17,645 bases of DNA from Conidiobolus incongruus B7586 (lineage: Eukaryota; Entomophthoromycota; Entomophthoromycetes; Entomophthorales; Conidiobolaceae): positions 1 to 17,645 of the forward strand of contig JNEM01007060.1 in the NCBI GenBank assembly GCA_000697335.1, in the 5' to 3' direction. Under the pieces are notes generated by a model that was not told the DNA's origin, did no database searches, and saw only the letters and a program-made list of their open reading frames with translations. Below, piece after piece: positions 1-9,500 of the stretch (the first letter of the stretch is position 1; every line of letters starts with the position of its first letter). Made by a program: the position numbers and the translations under genes.

Positions 1-10
1 AAATTTAAAA

Positions 11-1285
11 TAATGGGACATTTTTTAATTTCTGATTTTTCAAACATATTATTAGTTTGAAATAAATAAATATATACAAAGTTAATAGGAAATTATATAT
101 TTCTAATATATATATATATATTAGTTTTTTTGATTAAAAAATTAACTTTTTAATATTGGTTATTTAATTTAATTATGTTTAAACTAAATAGTGATCATTA
201 AAAGTTTTTTATTTTAGTATTAGTAAAACTTAACTATAAAATCTTTAAAATTATCTAAAATTTACAAGCAACTTTTAGTAATGAAACATTATCTAAATTA
301 ATAATTTATTGCTAGGTAAATTACTTTAAAGCTAAGAGAAAAACTATTCAAAACCTATTAAAATCTAGAAAACTAACTTCAACTATTACTCTTTTAATTA
401 TAAATAGAGTGAAAAAATATATTGAAAAGTATTTTTTTATTTTAGTTAGAGAATTATCTAAGTACTTTAATATTAGTTTTATAAGTATTTTATATATTTT
501 AAAGTTTAAACTAAAATTAATAAATAAAAATGTAAAATAAATACCTTATAATTTAACTAAAGCTTAAAAAAAGCTAGAGTAGCTATTGTTAAACAAAACC
601 TATTAAAATATTACTAGAAGCTTAAACTTTTACAATGAATAATTATAATTAATGAATCTTAAATCCCTATTTATAATCTTTTATTAAAACACAAATCAAA
701 ATGCTAGATTAAGTTAAATTAACCCCCTCTACAAATCCCTTTAAATAAGCATTTTGTTAATAAGTGAATATTAATTATTGTAATATATTATAATAATATA
801 TGCTATTTTTATTTAGTTCCTGAAGGAAAATTAATTAATAGTAAATTATATATTGTTTTTTTAAATAAAAGTATTTCTAATTGGTGTTTTCAATATAATT
901 TGAGAAAACCTATTATTTTACATGATAATTGTAAAATACATAAATTTAAAGCTGTAAAAAACTTTCTAATTAAAAATAACTAGAAAAAACTACCACATCT
1001 AGTATATTCTTTTTATTATAACCTATGTAATTATAATTACTTTAGGTAATTAAAAAACTAATTTACAAGAAAGAAAATTTCTACAGGAAAATTTAATTGG
1101 TTTGTGAAATATTAAATTTTAGTTTTTAATAAAAAGAATTGTTTTTTAGGTGTTAGAAGTTTGTTAAAAGTATAACAAAAAGTTATTAATAATAAAAGAA
1201 ACTATTAAATTTATATTATATATTTATTTTTATATATTATATATTCAAATGTTTATTTATTTTTAATTGCAAAAAATTCCCATTA
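11..1285 (+). mobile_element. Decayed Tc1/mariner DNA transposon, copy 1 (near full length)
   Basis: The left end reads TAATGGGACATTTTTTAATT and the right end, read on the opposite strand from 1285, begins TAATGGGAATTTTTTGCAATT, so the element has imperfect terminal inverted repeats ending in a TA. The roughly 1.27 kb length is normal for mariner elements. The interior translates on the plus strand into a broken mariner transposase (separate entry). Both ends may extend about 14 bases further (to 1 and about 1299), because the A-rich bases outside TAATGGG also resemble the outer bases of copies 2 and 3. The element is almost pure A and T and cannot make a working transposase. Family assignment rests on motif order and spacing; the exact ends are uncertain. 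Confidence 0.8.
330..1175 (+). pseudogene. Mariner transposase, inactivated (D34D type)
   Basis: The N-terminal part (409-540) reads as a helix-turn-helix segment, with motifs like ELSKYFNISFISILYILK. A frame change near 590 then leads to a second stretch with all three catalytic regions in one frame: INES at 648-659 (where GDE-W is normal), ILHDN at 915-929 (the HDN motif, second Asp at 924-926 intact), and LCNYN at 1023-1037 (where PCDY is normal). Exactly 34 codons separate the second Asp from the third catalytic position, which is the mariner D34D spacing. The first and third Asp codons are now AAT, and two expected Trp codons are stops (TAA at 660-662, TAG at 981-983). This is a pseudogene of a plain DNA transposon; the start is approximate. 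Confidence 0.75.
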
Positions 1286-1889
1286 TTAAAAATATAAAGT
1301 AATAATAACTATTTTAACTATTTTAACTTTTTTAAACATTAGATTATAAGGTAATTATTATATATTTTTATTAATTAATTTTAATTTAAACTTTAATATA
1401 TATAAAATACTTATGTAATTAATATTAAAGTACTTTAATAATTCTTTAATTGAAATAAAAAAGTGTTTTTTAATATAATTTCTCACTTTATTAATAATTA
1501 AAAAAATAATAATTAAAATTAATCTTTTAAATTTTAACAAATTTTAAGTAGTTTTTTTTAACTTTAAAGTAATTTACTTAGTAATAAATGATTAATTTAA
1601 ATAATCCTTATTATTAAAAGCTACTTATAAATTTTAAATGATTTTAAAGGGTTTGTGGTTAAATTTTATTAATACTAAAATCAAAGACTTTTGGTGATTA
1701 TTATTTAATTTAAGCATATTTAAATTAAACAACCAATTTTAAAAAATTAATTTTTTAATCAAAAAAATTATTATATATATAATTCAAAACTATTTATTTT
1801 CTTATTTGTTTTGTATATATTTTTTTATTTGAAATTAATAATATGTTTAAAAAATCAAAAATTAAAAAATTTCCCATTTTTTTAATTCT
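1286..1889 (-). mobile_element. Truncated mariner copy 2 (5' half, inverted)
   Basis: Read on the minus strand from about 1889, this begins with 14 A-rich bases and ATGGGAAATTTTTTAATTTTTG, then follows the first 560-570 bases of copy 1 with clear similarity (by eye, about four of five bases). It includes the helix-turn-helix part of the transposase, with residues such as IKELLKYFNINYISILYILK. Similarity stops where copy 1 begins at about 1286-1300, so only the 5' half lies here. The rest may lie left of the window if copy 1 inserted into this copy. It is shorter and broken and has no catalytic part inside the window. Confidence 0.75.
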
Positions 1890-1904
1890 ATAGTAATATT
1901 TACC

Positions 1905-2215
1905 TCACTATTTGCTTATCAACAAGTTGAAAACCTCTGGGATTAACCCAATGAATATAATCACACATGTTAGTTGAATTAAGATTAAGTTGAGTTGAGG
2001 GCTAAACTAAAGTTTTTTCACAAAAACCATATAGTTGTTTTGTTTATTCTTGGCTAAAAATGTTTTTGTTGTTAGTAATTTTATTCCAAAAATATAAAAT
2101 GGAATTGAGTTTAGGTTAAACACTTAAGAAAAGATTTGAAGTTTGTTTCTTGATGAAGCCTGCTAGTTATTCATTACAGGTTAAGGTGACTCCAAGAAAC
2201 TCTGAGTCATTGATT
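1905..2215 (-). pseudogene. Possible LINE reverse-transcriptase remnant
   Basis: On the minus strand one frame gives SEFLGVTLTCNE followed by LAGFIKKQTSN (about 2205-2139). Much later in the same frame it gives VNPRGFQLVDKQIV (about 1947-1906). FLGVTL, a FI-KKQT helix and an NPRGF stretch occur in this order near the end of the reverse transcriptase in many fungal non-LTR retrotransposons. In those families the two blocks lie about 30-40 residues apart; here they are 86 codons apart, so about 150 bases of unrelated AT-rich sequence seem to be inserted. The frame has several stops. The base composition is less AT-rich than the flanks. The call rests on remembered motif order only, so it is tentative. 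Bases 2216-2277 show nothing further. Confidence 0.35.
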
Positions 2216-2277
2216 GGTTAAATAGTATAATTATGACAAATATAAATAAAGTTTATAGCTATATTAAATAGAATATT

Positions 2278-3444
2278 TTATTTATAAACAAATTTAATAC
2301 CAGGCTCTAAGGATAATAGATCATTCATTTCTTTATAGCTATAGCCATATTCACAGCAGATTTCGTCCATACATTTGGATCCATCTAGATATTTCTTTAA
2401 TCCAAGAGGAATTACACCTTTGATTTCTTCAATTAGGATTGGATATTGGTGGACACGATAAAGCACGTTCCTCATAATCCCAAATAAAAAGAATCGTCTA
2501 ACATCAACATTTAAAGAAGTTATCTGATTATCTTCAACCCATTGAGCAACTGTCACTCCGCTTTGTAGAGAACAGTATAAAGAAAAGAGCTTGGGAAAAG
2601 AAGGGCCAGGTTTTCCAGGTGGAATAACGAAATGAATACATTCGGATTGAAGGTTTGGATTTGTTATCAACTGATTGACACTCGGTTTGACTGCATATAT
2701 GTTTGAATACTGAAAGGTGTCTACAGTTTGTATTCCTCCATAATAAGCAAGGTTATCAATGCATTTCTGAGTTAGATTAATTTCAACGCCACTTAGTTGA
2801 CTGATCTTTTTAACATGATTGATTCCATTGATATGAGGGATGATTTGCCGCGTCGTCAAGTCCCAACCAGGTTCACTCAGTGCCATTAAATCTACGAGTG
2901 GAAGAGGAGTCTGATGTGGTTGAATAGGAATGGGCTGCTTATATAGAGGAAACAGTTTAAGGTTCAAAATATCTGATTTACCTAGCATAATTCTAGTCTC
3001 ACACATATTATTTAAATCTTCTAGCATATGTTCAAAAGTTGGTAGTAAGAACTGTTTACGCTCTGGGTTGCTTAAAAACTCTCTATCTTCCTCTATGGTC
3101 TTCAAAAAATTAGCCATCTTTTTGACCAGAGGCTCATAGCTAAAAGTGTTACTATTGATGTCAAAAACAAAGCATAAATTAAACATGAGAGCATTTCTTT
3201 CGTATTTATCATGTTCTATGGTAATTGGACATCCGACAACTTTATAATTTCTGGTACAGAACGTAATGAGTCGATGACAAAGTGGTGTTTTTGGAATTAC
3301 TAAGTCTGAGTATTGGTCGAAATCAAACAATCTGCTATCTTTAGAAGTTAAACTGCCTTCAGGAACTTCATAGATCACCTTGGGACCTTGAATCGGATGA
3401 AATTCACTATAAAATAAACAGTGAAGTTTCGGAAAACCAAACAT
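2278..3444 (-). CDS. NPR2: NPR2/NPRL2, GATOR1/SEACIT complex subunit
   Basis: Intronless gene of 388 codons, close to the usual NPRL2 length (human about 380). The N-terminus reads FYSEFHPIQGPKVIYEVPE, the hallmark longin-domain start of NPRL2. It is followed by GCPITIEHDKYERNALMFNL (about residues 72-91), the central WDLTTRQIIPHI motif (about 195), the QYSNIYAVKP stretch and the C-terminal DEICCEYGYSYKEMNDLL. The ATG at 3444 is preceded in frame by a TAG, which fixes the start. In the family, NPR2 pairs with NPR3 and, with IML1/DEPDC5, forms the GTPase-activating complex that restrains Rag GTPases and so TORC1 at the vacuole or lysosome when amino acids are scarce. The partners are not in this window. 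All family landmarks are present and nothing looks broken. Confidence 0.97.
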   Translation of the reverse strand: MFGFPKLHCLFYSEFHPIQGPKVIYEVPEGSLTSKDSRLFDFDQYSDLVIPKTPLCHRLITFCTRNYKVVGCPITIEHDKYERNALMFNLCFVFDINSNTFSYEPLVKKMANFLKTIEEDREFLSNPERKQFLLPTFEHMLEDLNNMCETRIMLGKSDILNLKLFPLYKQPIPIQPHQTPLPLVDLMALSEPGWDLTTRQIIPHINGINHVKKISQLSGVEINLTQKCIDNLAYYGGIQTVDTFQYSNIYAVKPSVNQLITNPNLQSECIHFVIPPGKPGPSFPKLFSLYCSLQSGVTVAQWVEDNQITSLNVDVRRFFLFGIMRNVLYRVHQYPILIEEIKGVIPLGLKKYLDGSKCMDEICCEYGYSYKEMNDLLSLEPGIKFVYK

Positions 3445-4589
3445 TGTATATAAATTGTACTATTAAATCTTGAAATTCAACTAATTTATTTTAATAATAA
3501 TAATTTACCATTTAATTAAAATGAGTTTAGTAATTACTAAAATGTATATAATATTCTAATGACTGATCAATTTAAAATTTATAGATTCATGAAGAAATAA
3601 ATAATTATGGGACAGAATTATCATTTTTCAATAATTTTTAATATCCTAGAATATTTAAGTATTAAAAAATAAATTGATTTGATTTTTTTTAGATATTTCA
3701 AAGACAAACCTATGTTGCTTTCTATAAATTAGTTAATAAAAACATATATTTCTATATTCTGACTCAGTTCACTAAGAATTCGCAAATCATATTATGAAAT
3801 TTTGAAACCACGATTTTTTACGGCATTATTAATTTTTGTATAATTTGAGAAAAAAATTATATCATAATAATATAAAATTTTGAAAGTTAATTGTATACAA
3901 ACAAATAAACAAAAAATAAATAACATTAATTTCAAACTTGGTAATATATATTAACTTTAAAGTTTCAAGAATTTTTAACTAAATTGGGTAAGTTTCATAA
4001 GAGATGGATTGTCGAAATTAATTTAGGATTCAAAAAATTTGCATGATTTAGAAATATAAAATTATATTTAATAATGTTGAGTACACTTTAATTTGTGAGA
4101 CACAAATATAAATATAAATTAGTGATATATTTCTAGTAAAAATCCATTATTATATATTATGTATATTGTACTTTTAACAATTAAATATAAATATATACTG
4201 GAATATTTATTATTATTATATTTTATTTATCTTCAATAATTTATTTAGATTATTATTTTATTTTAATTATATAACTGTATTTTCAATATATTTTATAATT
4301 AAATAAATGAAATTGTTGTTATTAACTATCAATTATTAATATATCTGTATATTGAATTATTGATCAATATATGTAATAATTTTTATTGGAACTAATTAAC
4401 ATTTGTTGAAAATAATTATTAAAACTTGAAATAAAAATCAAATGAGCAAAAAATTGCATAATATAATAATTGAATTAATAAAGATGAAAAGATTAAATAA
4501 ATATAATATATCAAGTGATAAGATTAGAGAATATTCAATTAAACTATAAAATGAGATATTTTAATTATTGAAAGAAATATTCGATTGAA
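3445..4589. other. Gene-free AT-rich spacer
   Basis: This is 1.1 kb between the 5' end of NPR2 and the 3' end of the p24 gene, both on the minus strand, so it must hold the NPR2 promoter and the p24 polyadenylation signal. It is almost all A and T with no frame of coding character. I see no tRNA boxes, no C/D or H/ACA pattern and no tandem repeat beyond short AT runs. Confidence 0.6.
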
Positions 4590-5183
4590 TTAAACTAAAC
4601 GTCTATTATCGAAAAATTTCTTAATTTGAGTGATTTGCCAAATACAAACAGCACCCAATAAAACAGATTGGAAGACTGCCCACCAGAAAATTCTCTTGGA
4701 AATGGACTTGTTGGATCTATCAATTTTGAAGCTTCGAACAGCTAAAGTCTCTCTAATATTATACAACTGATCGACTAAACCTTCTAATTTATAGAATTCT
4801 TCATCAAACTTAGTAGCATCGACCGATGTATCAGCTGACCAAGCATTGGAGTTGTCGGTATAAGAGTGGGGATAGAGAGAAATGAGCTTAGTATCGGGTC
4901 CGTTGGTAAAGCAATATTTATGGACACCAGCCTCAGTAGCATTATAATGGTAATAACCTTCAGTTTTTCCATTGTCTCTCTGTAACACATTGTTGTAGGA
5001 ATCTTTCATTTCAAAATCAACCTTCTGATCACCACCTTCAATAATTGAAAAAGATATCAAAAACACTTCATGCTTTTGTAATTTGTGGGAATAGCAATCG
5101 GTAGTATAAGGTTTAATGTAGACTTTAAAAGCTTCGATTAAAAATATTTGAGCTAAAAGAGCTAAAAATAAATTAATTCTCAT
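4590..5183 (-). CDS. EMP24: p24 family cargo receptor, Emp24/TMED2-like
   Basis: This 197-aa type I membrane protein has the standard p24 layout and length. It has a signal peptide (residues 1-18, hydrophobic core FLALLAQIFLIEA) and a lumenal GOLD domain with the paired cysteines C30 and C91 (KYCFTN). A helical stretch lies at about 125-160, one transmembrane helix at about 165-186 and a short cytosolic tail KKFFDNRRLV. The FF pair is the COPII-binding signal of p24 tails and the RR-V ending resembles the beta (Emp24/TMED2) branch rather than the KK-ending delta branch. Proteins of this family cycle between ER and Golgi in COPII and COPI vesicles and select cargo such as GPI-anchored proteins. 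The open frame extends upstream to 5228 but begins there with TTG; the first ATG is at 5183, directly before the signal peptide. The p24 family is certain, the beta subfamily likely. Confidence 0.9.
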   Translation of the reverse strand: MRINLFLALLAQIFLIEAFKVYIKPYTTDCYSHKLQKHEVFLISFSIIEGGDQKVDFEMKDSYNNVLQRDNGKTEGYYHYNATEAGVHKYCFTNGPDTKLISLYPHSYTDNSNAWSADTSVDATKFDEEFYKLEGLVDQLYNIRETLAVRSFKIDRSNKSISKRIFWWAVFQSVLLGAVCIWQITQIKKFFDNRRLV

Positions 5184-5408
5184 ATCGTGAATTGATTCAA
5201 TGAATAAACTTATTAACAGTCTATTCAATGATTCATTTGGTGATATTTAAATAGATCAAATAATATTAATTATGGGTTAACGTATTGTTGAAATATAATT
5301 TGTCCAAGTAAAATATATTACGAAAATAGAATTGATTGGATGATTGAAATGGATATTAGATTTAGAGAGAAAAAAGAGAAATAGTTAAGTGTCTGTGTAA
5401 TGTAGAAT

Positions 5409-5413
5409 AAAAA
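5409..5413 (-). terminator. RNA polymerase III T-run terminator
   Basis: On the minus strand five T residues follow directly on the last base of the tRNA-like sequence. A short T-run at this exact place is the normal RNA polymerase III stop and supports the tRNA-like reading of 5414-5486. Confidence 0.45.
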
Positions 5414-5486
5414 CGATTTAATCAGGAATCGAACATAGGATCTCTTGATCTGTAGTCAATCGCCTCAACCATTTGTCTATTATATT
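5414..5486 (-). pseudogene. tRNA-like sequence, probably a decayed tRNA gene
   Basis: The minus strand folds to exactly 73 nt in tRNA numbering. It has an intact B box (GTTCGATTCC), an A-box-like TAGACAAATGG, a D loop with GG, a seven-base anticodon loop CTACAGA closed by TTGA/TCAA, and a five-base variable region AGATC. It is followed at once by a TTTTT terminator. The loop has T33, so the anticodon position would read ACA. The fold is poor: about five of seven acceptor pairs, two of four D-stem pairs and three of five T-stem pairs form. The D-arm and variable-loop wording resembles tRNA-Tyr and tRNA-Arg, while the loop resembles tRNA-Cys (GCA) with a changed first base, so I cannot assign an identity. 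A pseudogene or a short tRNA-derived repeat is more likely than a working tRNA. Confidence 0.5.
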
Positions 5487-5736
5487 TTAAAAATATTCTT
5501 CGAAACATATATTAGACAATTAAAATCAAGGAGGATAAAAAGTTAATCAATATATACTATCAAATACAAATTATTAAAATTCATATCTTCACCATTTTAT
5601 TCAATGCAATGTTCTAATTTATAGGTCTTAATCATTCAATAGATAATGATTCAATTCAAATAGACTAAAAAAATAAAAAAATGAAAAATATATAACAGAA
5701 ATTAAAGTTGATTTATAAACTTTATTTTGTTTTTTT

Positions 5737-5812
5737 TTCAGTTCACTTCAGGTTTATAGCTTATAATCATTTAAGATCATTTTCGCCTTTAACTCATCAC
5801 AAGTGTACTGAA
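5737..5812 (-). ncRNA. Candidate C/D-box snoRNA
   Basis: On the minus strand a perfect C box GTGATGA (5794-5800) and a D box CTGA (5748-5751) lie 42 nt apart. They are bracketed by a terminal stem: TTCAGTACACT on the 5' side and AGTGAACTGAA on the 3' side pair at 10 of 11 positions, directly next to the boxes. C box, D box and a closing stem are the three defining parts of a box C/D guide RNA, and the length of about 76 nt is typical. The segment next to the D box (ATTATAAGCTATAAAC) would be the guide, with the target base facing the fifth nucleotide before CTGA. I do not recognise the target and see no clear C' or D' box. It lies on the same strand as the p24 gene, about 550 nt upstream of its ATG, so it could be an independent gene or sit in an upstream leader intron. 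Confidence 0.6.
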
Positions 5813-6550
5813 TAATGATAATCTATAAAATATCTAAAAGATTATTAGTATGAAAATATATGTAACGATTTTAATATATATTTACATATATTCACATATC
5901 ATATCTCTGCTCATCTATTCATCATTTTTCATATGTTTAAAATTAAACTTGATCATTCAAAATAAAAAAATATTTTAATCAATCAAGTTAAATTTCAATA
6001 ATTAGATCTATGAAATCAGAATTATGTTCCTCAATAGTGCAAATTGTATAATCATTGTAAATATTTTATATATAACTTCTCTAAATAATATTATATACTC
6101 AATTATTTTGTATAATTTTTATGGGATAACAATTTTTCATTCTTTGTGACTTACGAAAAAATCAATTAAATAATATTCAATATATGTTAATATAATAAAA
6201 ATAATAGAATCAGATAGTCTTATTTTATATCCTTTTGTTATATTAAATATAATTTATTAATCTGTAAATGTCATTTAATTATAAATTATAAATTATATTA
6301 TAAATTCTTATTTTTCATGTTTCTATATTGAAAAAAATATGTGACTTTTGAATAATCCCATTAAATTTTAAAAACGTAATAATTTTTTTAAATATTACAT
6401 TGCTTTAAAATTTAATCGAGCAACATCCATAATTTACTATTTGAAATCTTTAATATATAAAATTGAACAAATCAATATATCTAACATATAAAAATCTATT
6501 GAATAATTATAAAATTCTATTACATTATTGATTAATAAATTTCATCGATA

Positions 6551-9500
6551 ATGTTTCAAAAAAATTTAACAGATTTAATTAGAGGCATTCGTTCTCATAA
6601 AAATAATCCTGAAAAGTATATTTTACAACAGTTAGAAGACCTGAGAAATGAATTGAAGAGTACTGATCTTAATGTCAAGACTATTGCCCTATCAAAATTG
6701 AATTATGTAAGTTACATTCATAGACTGCTTGAGAGATTATTTTTATTACAAATTTACCCTTTTAACACACGGAATTTACTTTATTAGCTCTTTCTTTAAC
6801 ATTATTTGTATATTTATATACCTTAATTTTCATCTTCTCTATATCGACGTTTTATAAAACTTTATTCCAAATAAATAATTTCATCCATATCTGCTGAGAT
6901 AATTGATTTCTATTCTTCATCTACAATATTATTACAATTTAAAACCTATTACTAATCTTTAATTTATAGTTACAAATGTTTGGACACCAAACTCATTGGG
7001 CGAGTTTTCACATTGTAGAAGTAATGGCCTCTCCTAATTTATCTCAAAAGCGCATAGGATACCTTACTGCATCTTGTACTTTTAGACAAGACACCGAAGT
7101 ATTGATGCTCACTATGAATTTGGTCAAAAAGGTAAATTCAAAGGGAATTTTGGAACATTTTAATATTAATTTGTTTAATAATAGGATTTATTAGCACCTA
7201 ATCCATTTGAAGTGGGTATTGCTTTAGGAGGTTTAGCTCAATTTATGACCCCTGATCTTGCTCAATTTTTGGTCCAAGATCTGCTCACTTTACTCAATCA
7301 CAGTCGGCCCTACGTAAGAAAGCGAGCAGTCCTTACTCTCTATCCATTGTTTTTAAAATTTCCTCAAGGTTTAAGACTAGGATTTCCCAGACTCAAGGAA
7401 AAACTAGAAGATAGCGATCATTCAGTTGTATCCAGCGCTGTCAATGTTATATGTGAACTAGCTAGGAAGAACCCAGAAAACTTTCTTGGTTTAGCTCCTC
7501 AATTTTATCACTTATTGACAACCAGTGGCAACAACTGGATGATCATTAAAGTAGTCAAGCTATTGGGAGCTTTGACTCCTTTAGAGCCTAGGCTTGCTAA
7601 GAAACTCATGGTGCCATTAAGAAACTTGATCGAAACTACCCCCGCCATGTCCTTGCTCTACGAGTGTATTCACACTGTAATTTCAGGTGGCCTTCTTCAT
7701 CCTAGTCTTGGTGACGCTGCCAGAGAACTTGCCAATTTATGTTCCGTCAGGTTGAAGCTCTTCTTAGAAGATCGCGATCAAAATTTGAAATACATCGGGC
7801 TAGTCGCACTTGAAGGATTGTTGTCATTATATCCGGAACTTTCAAGAGATCACCACTCCTTAGTGATTGCATGCTTAGATGATTTTGATTATTCCGTAAG
7901 AGTTCGTGCTTTATCTTTAGTTAAAGTAATGGGAAGAAGAGATTATTTGGTCGAAGTTTTCAAGCGATTGATGAATCAATTGGGCGATGTACAGGTTCAT
8001 GAGACTACCACAGTTTCCACTCCAAATACCGAAGAACTTGGTTTTGTTATGACTGACAATTACAGAAAAATGGTTGTAGACTCTATTTTAGCTATGGGTG
8101 CCAAAGATACCTATAATAACATTCCGAATTTTGAATGGTATTTGGCTGTTTTAGTCGATTTGACTTATTTGGCCGGGGTTGATGTAGGAGATCAGCTTAG
8201 CTATCAATTCTTAGATGTTTCTGTTCGCGTTAAGTCTGTAAGATCCCATGCTGTTAGATTTGCTACTCGACTTCTCCAAGATACTTCGCTTCTTGAAAAA
8301 ATCGATTCCCCTGCTACCAACATCAAAATTCTATTTGCCGCTGCTTGGGTTTGTGGTGAATATAATGAGCATCTTATGAACCCTGAAGTCATTTTAACTT
8401 ATTTATTCCGCCCTCAGACTCCAAGACTTCCATTCGATGTTCAATCTGCATATCTTCAAGCTTCTCTCAAGATTTACTATAGATTTGCCACTCAGTTAGA
8501 TTGGTCTTCTTCCGATGCATCTTTCAACGAATTCCAAAAAGTGACTAATAATCTTCTGAAGTCGCTTGAGCCATTGACCACCTCAATTGATGTTGAAGTT
8601 CAAGAACGTGCCTGTAACTTGGTTGAAATCTTAAAGGTGATTCAATTCTATATTGCTCAAAACCCCAATATGGCAGATAAATTCTTAGGAGAGCTCGCTT
8701 CTCTCTTCCAAACATACGAACTCAATGCTGTTGCTCCTAAGGCTCAGAGTAAAGTTCCTACCCCTGAGGATTTGGATTTAGACTCCTGGATCCACTCTCC
8801 TCCTCCCAAGCCCAAAATTAAATCTACCAATGCATTTGCAAAGCCTGAGACCGAGAAAGATACCAAAATATATCATTCAGAAACTACGCCCATTGCTAAA
8901 TCTTCTGAAAACCCAGAAGAAGCGAAAAAACGTCAACTCTTGAGGAAGAAGAGAATTCAAAACGATCCCTTCTACATTGATGACAGAACCTATTTCGATG
9001 ACCGCGATGATGACGATAAGCTCTTGCCTGATGTTGATTCTATCCCCATTGTTAAGCTTTCTGAGGAAGATATACATGTAACTTCCCATGGAAGAAGACT
9101 CGAATCCAGCTTAATCTACCAAACCAATGACACTTCTACTAAATCCAAAAAGAAGGGTAAGAAGTTTAAGGAGCCCAAAGTCGAAATTGATCAAGGAGAA
9201 ATGCCCGATGGTGCTCTTGAATCTGATGGAGAAAATAGTAGATCCAAGCTCAAATTGAAGAAATCAAACGATAAGCCTGTTGTCAAAGATCTTCTCGACA
9301 TTGATACTAGCTCATTGGGTAAAGTTGATTTAACCACTCCCTTGCAAGAAGATGAGAAACTTCCGCAAATACAAGCATATTTGACCCCTGACCAGTTGAG
9401 ACAACAACAGGAAGCTCTATATAGGGAGCAACAAAAGCCTTCTAAATCTAAAAAAGAGGACAAAGGTAAAGAAAAGAAAAAGAAAAAGAAGAAAGTCAAA

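Larger units (their letters stand above)
5229..6550. other. Divergent spacer between p24 and AP-3 delta genes
   Basis: This region separates two genes read away from each other, so it carries both promoters. Apart from the tRNA-like locus and the C/D-box RNA candidate listed separately, it is AT-rich with no coding frame of note. Pyrimidine-rich and AT-only stretches near 6500-6550 precede the AP-3 start, but I recognise no specific operator. Confidence 0.5.

Noticed and set aside
2150-2204. C-box-like TTGATGA followed by CTGA on the plus strand.
   Set aside because: The first base of the C box does not fit, there is no terminal stem, and the opposite strand reads as a LINE-like frame.
3601-3660. 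A possible further mariner end (TTATGGGACAGAATTATCATTTTTC).
   Set aside because: Only about eight bases match the TAATGGGACA terminus, and the sequence after it does not follow any of the three copies.
5184-5228. N-terminal extension of the p24 protein by 15 residues.
   Set aside because: The upstream codon is TTG, not ATG, and the extension would move the signal peptide away from the N-terminus.
5736-5930. A second C-box match (ATGATGA, minus strand, near 5919-5925).
   Set aside because: No D box follows before the snoRNA candidate at 5812, and no closing stem is present.
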